From Kmv42 sp040757455 (GTDB lineage: Bacteria; Nitrospirota; Thermodesulfovibrionia; Thermodesulfovibrionales; SM23-35), in NCBI GenBank assembly GCA_040757455.1, contig JBFLXE010000060.1:1-15408 (forward strand): DNA of 15,408 nucleotides. The letters are read 5' to 3'. The notes below the pieces were generated by a model. It was not told where the DNA came from and ran no database searches. It saw nothing but the letters and a program-made list of their open reading frames with translations. The translations under genes were made by a program, and so were the position numbers. The first letter of the stretch is position 1; each line of letters starts with the position of its first letter. Below are positions 15,267 through 15,408 of this stretch, in pieces.

Positions 15267-15408
15267 CCCACCGGTTCTATCAGCGCAGAGCATAGAGTAT
15301 ACTGAGCCCTTCGAGAAATTCCCAACTGATTGATATAAGCCGATTGACAGGTGATGCAAAAAATAAAATCCCCCAAAAACAGTCGATAAAACCTTGATAT
15401 AAAGCCTC
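15267..15408. other. Right-end non-coding segment
   Basis: These 142 bp hold no supported gene and no clear terminator. A TTGACA at 15344-15349 has TAAAAT only 14 bp downstream, too close for a good promoter. An 8-bp palindrome AGTATACT lies at 15296-15303. Confidence 0.4.

Noticed and set aside
15344..15369. TTGACA followed by TAAAAT near the right edge as a promoter
   Set aside because: The spacer is only 14 bp, shorter than the workable range, and no gene start follows within the window.

Overview
The window reads as ordinary chromosomal DNA of a Gram-negative bacterium. Evidence is an outer-membrane-type beta-barrel protein with a Sec signal peptide, a Tat translocon, AddAB rather than RecBCD recombination genes, and HEAT-repeat and HD-GYP signalling proteins. 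The mix recalls Desulfobacterota ('deltaproteobacteria', for instance syntrophic lineages) or Nitrospirota. That placement is an impression from protein style, not a computed result. Base composition is slightly AT-rich by eye. I see no mobile element, tRNA, rRNA, CRISPR array or phage gene.

Bases 1-5521 (+ strand) carry addB and addA, overlapping, which encode the two-subunit helicase-nuclease that resects double-strand breaks for RecA loading. The addB reading frame is open to base 1, so its 5' end lies outside the window. addA converges with only 25 bp of separation on a minus-strand block.

Bases 5547-10921 (- strand, read right to left) form one close-packed run of six genes: a beta-barrel outer-membrane protein, a TatA/TatB-family subunit, TatC, an unrecognised 92-residue protein, a HEAT-repeat protein, and an HD-GYP phosphodiesterase-type protein. 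The last two overlap by 11 bp. They appear to share a similar N-terminal domain of about 100 residues, although one continues into HEAT repeats and the other into an HD-GYP catalytic domain. This pair is the most interesting item in the window.

Bases 10922-11235 are the divergent intergenic region. It holds a textbook sigma-70 promoter (TTGACA, 17 bp, TATAAT) facing right. Bases 11236-15266 (+ strand) hold thioredoxin, Ffh (the signal recognition particle GTPase), a HAD phosphatase closely resembling the GMP/IMP nucleotidase YrfG, and an acetolactate-synthase-like thiamine diphosphate enzyme. The last two overlap by ATGA and are probably translationally coupled. A perfect 9-bp hairpin spans the thioredoxin stop codon. 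The final 142 bp contain no recognisable gene.

No complete new system is evident. The HEAT/HD-GYP pair next to the Tat genes, the unknown 92-residue protein, and the nucleotidase/acetolactate synthase coupling are the points worth following up.
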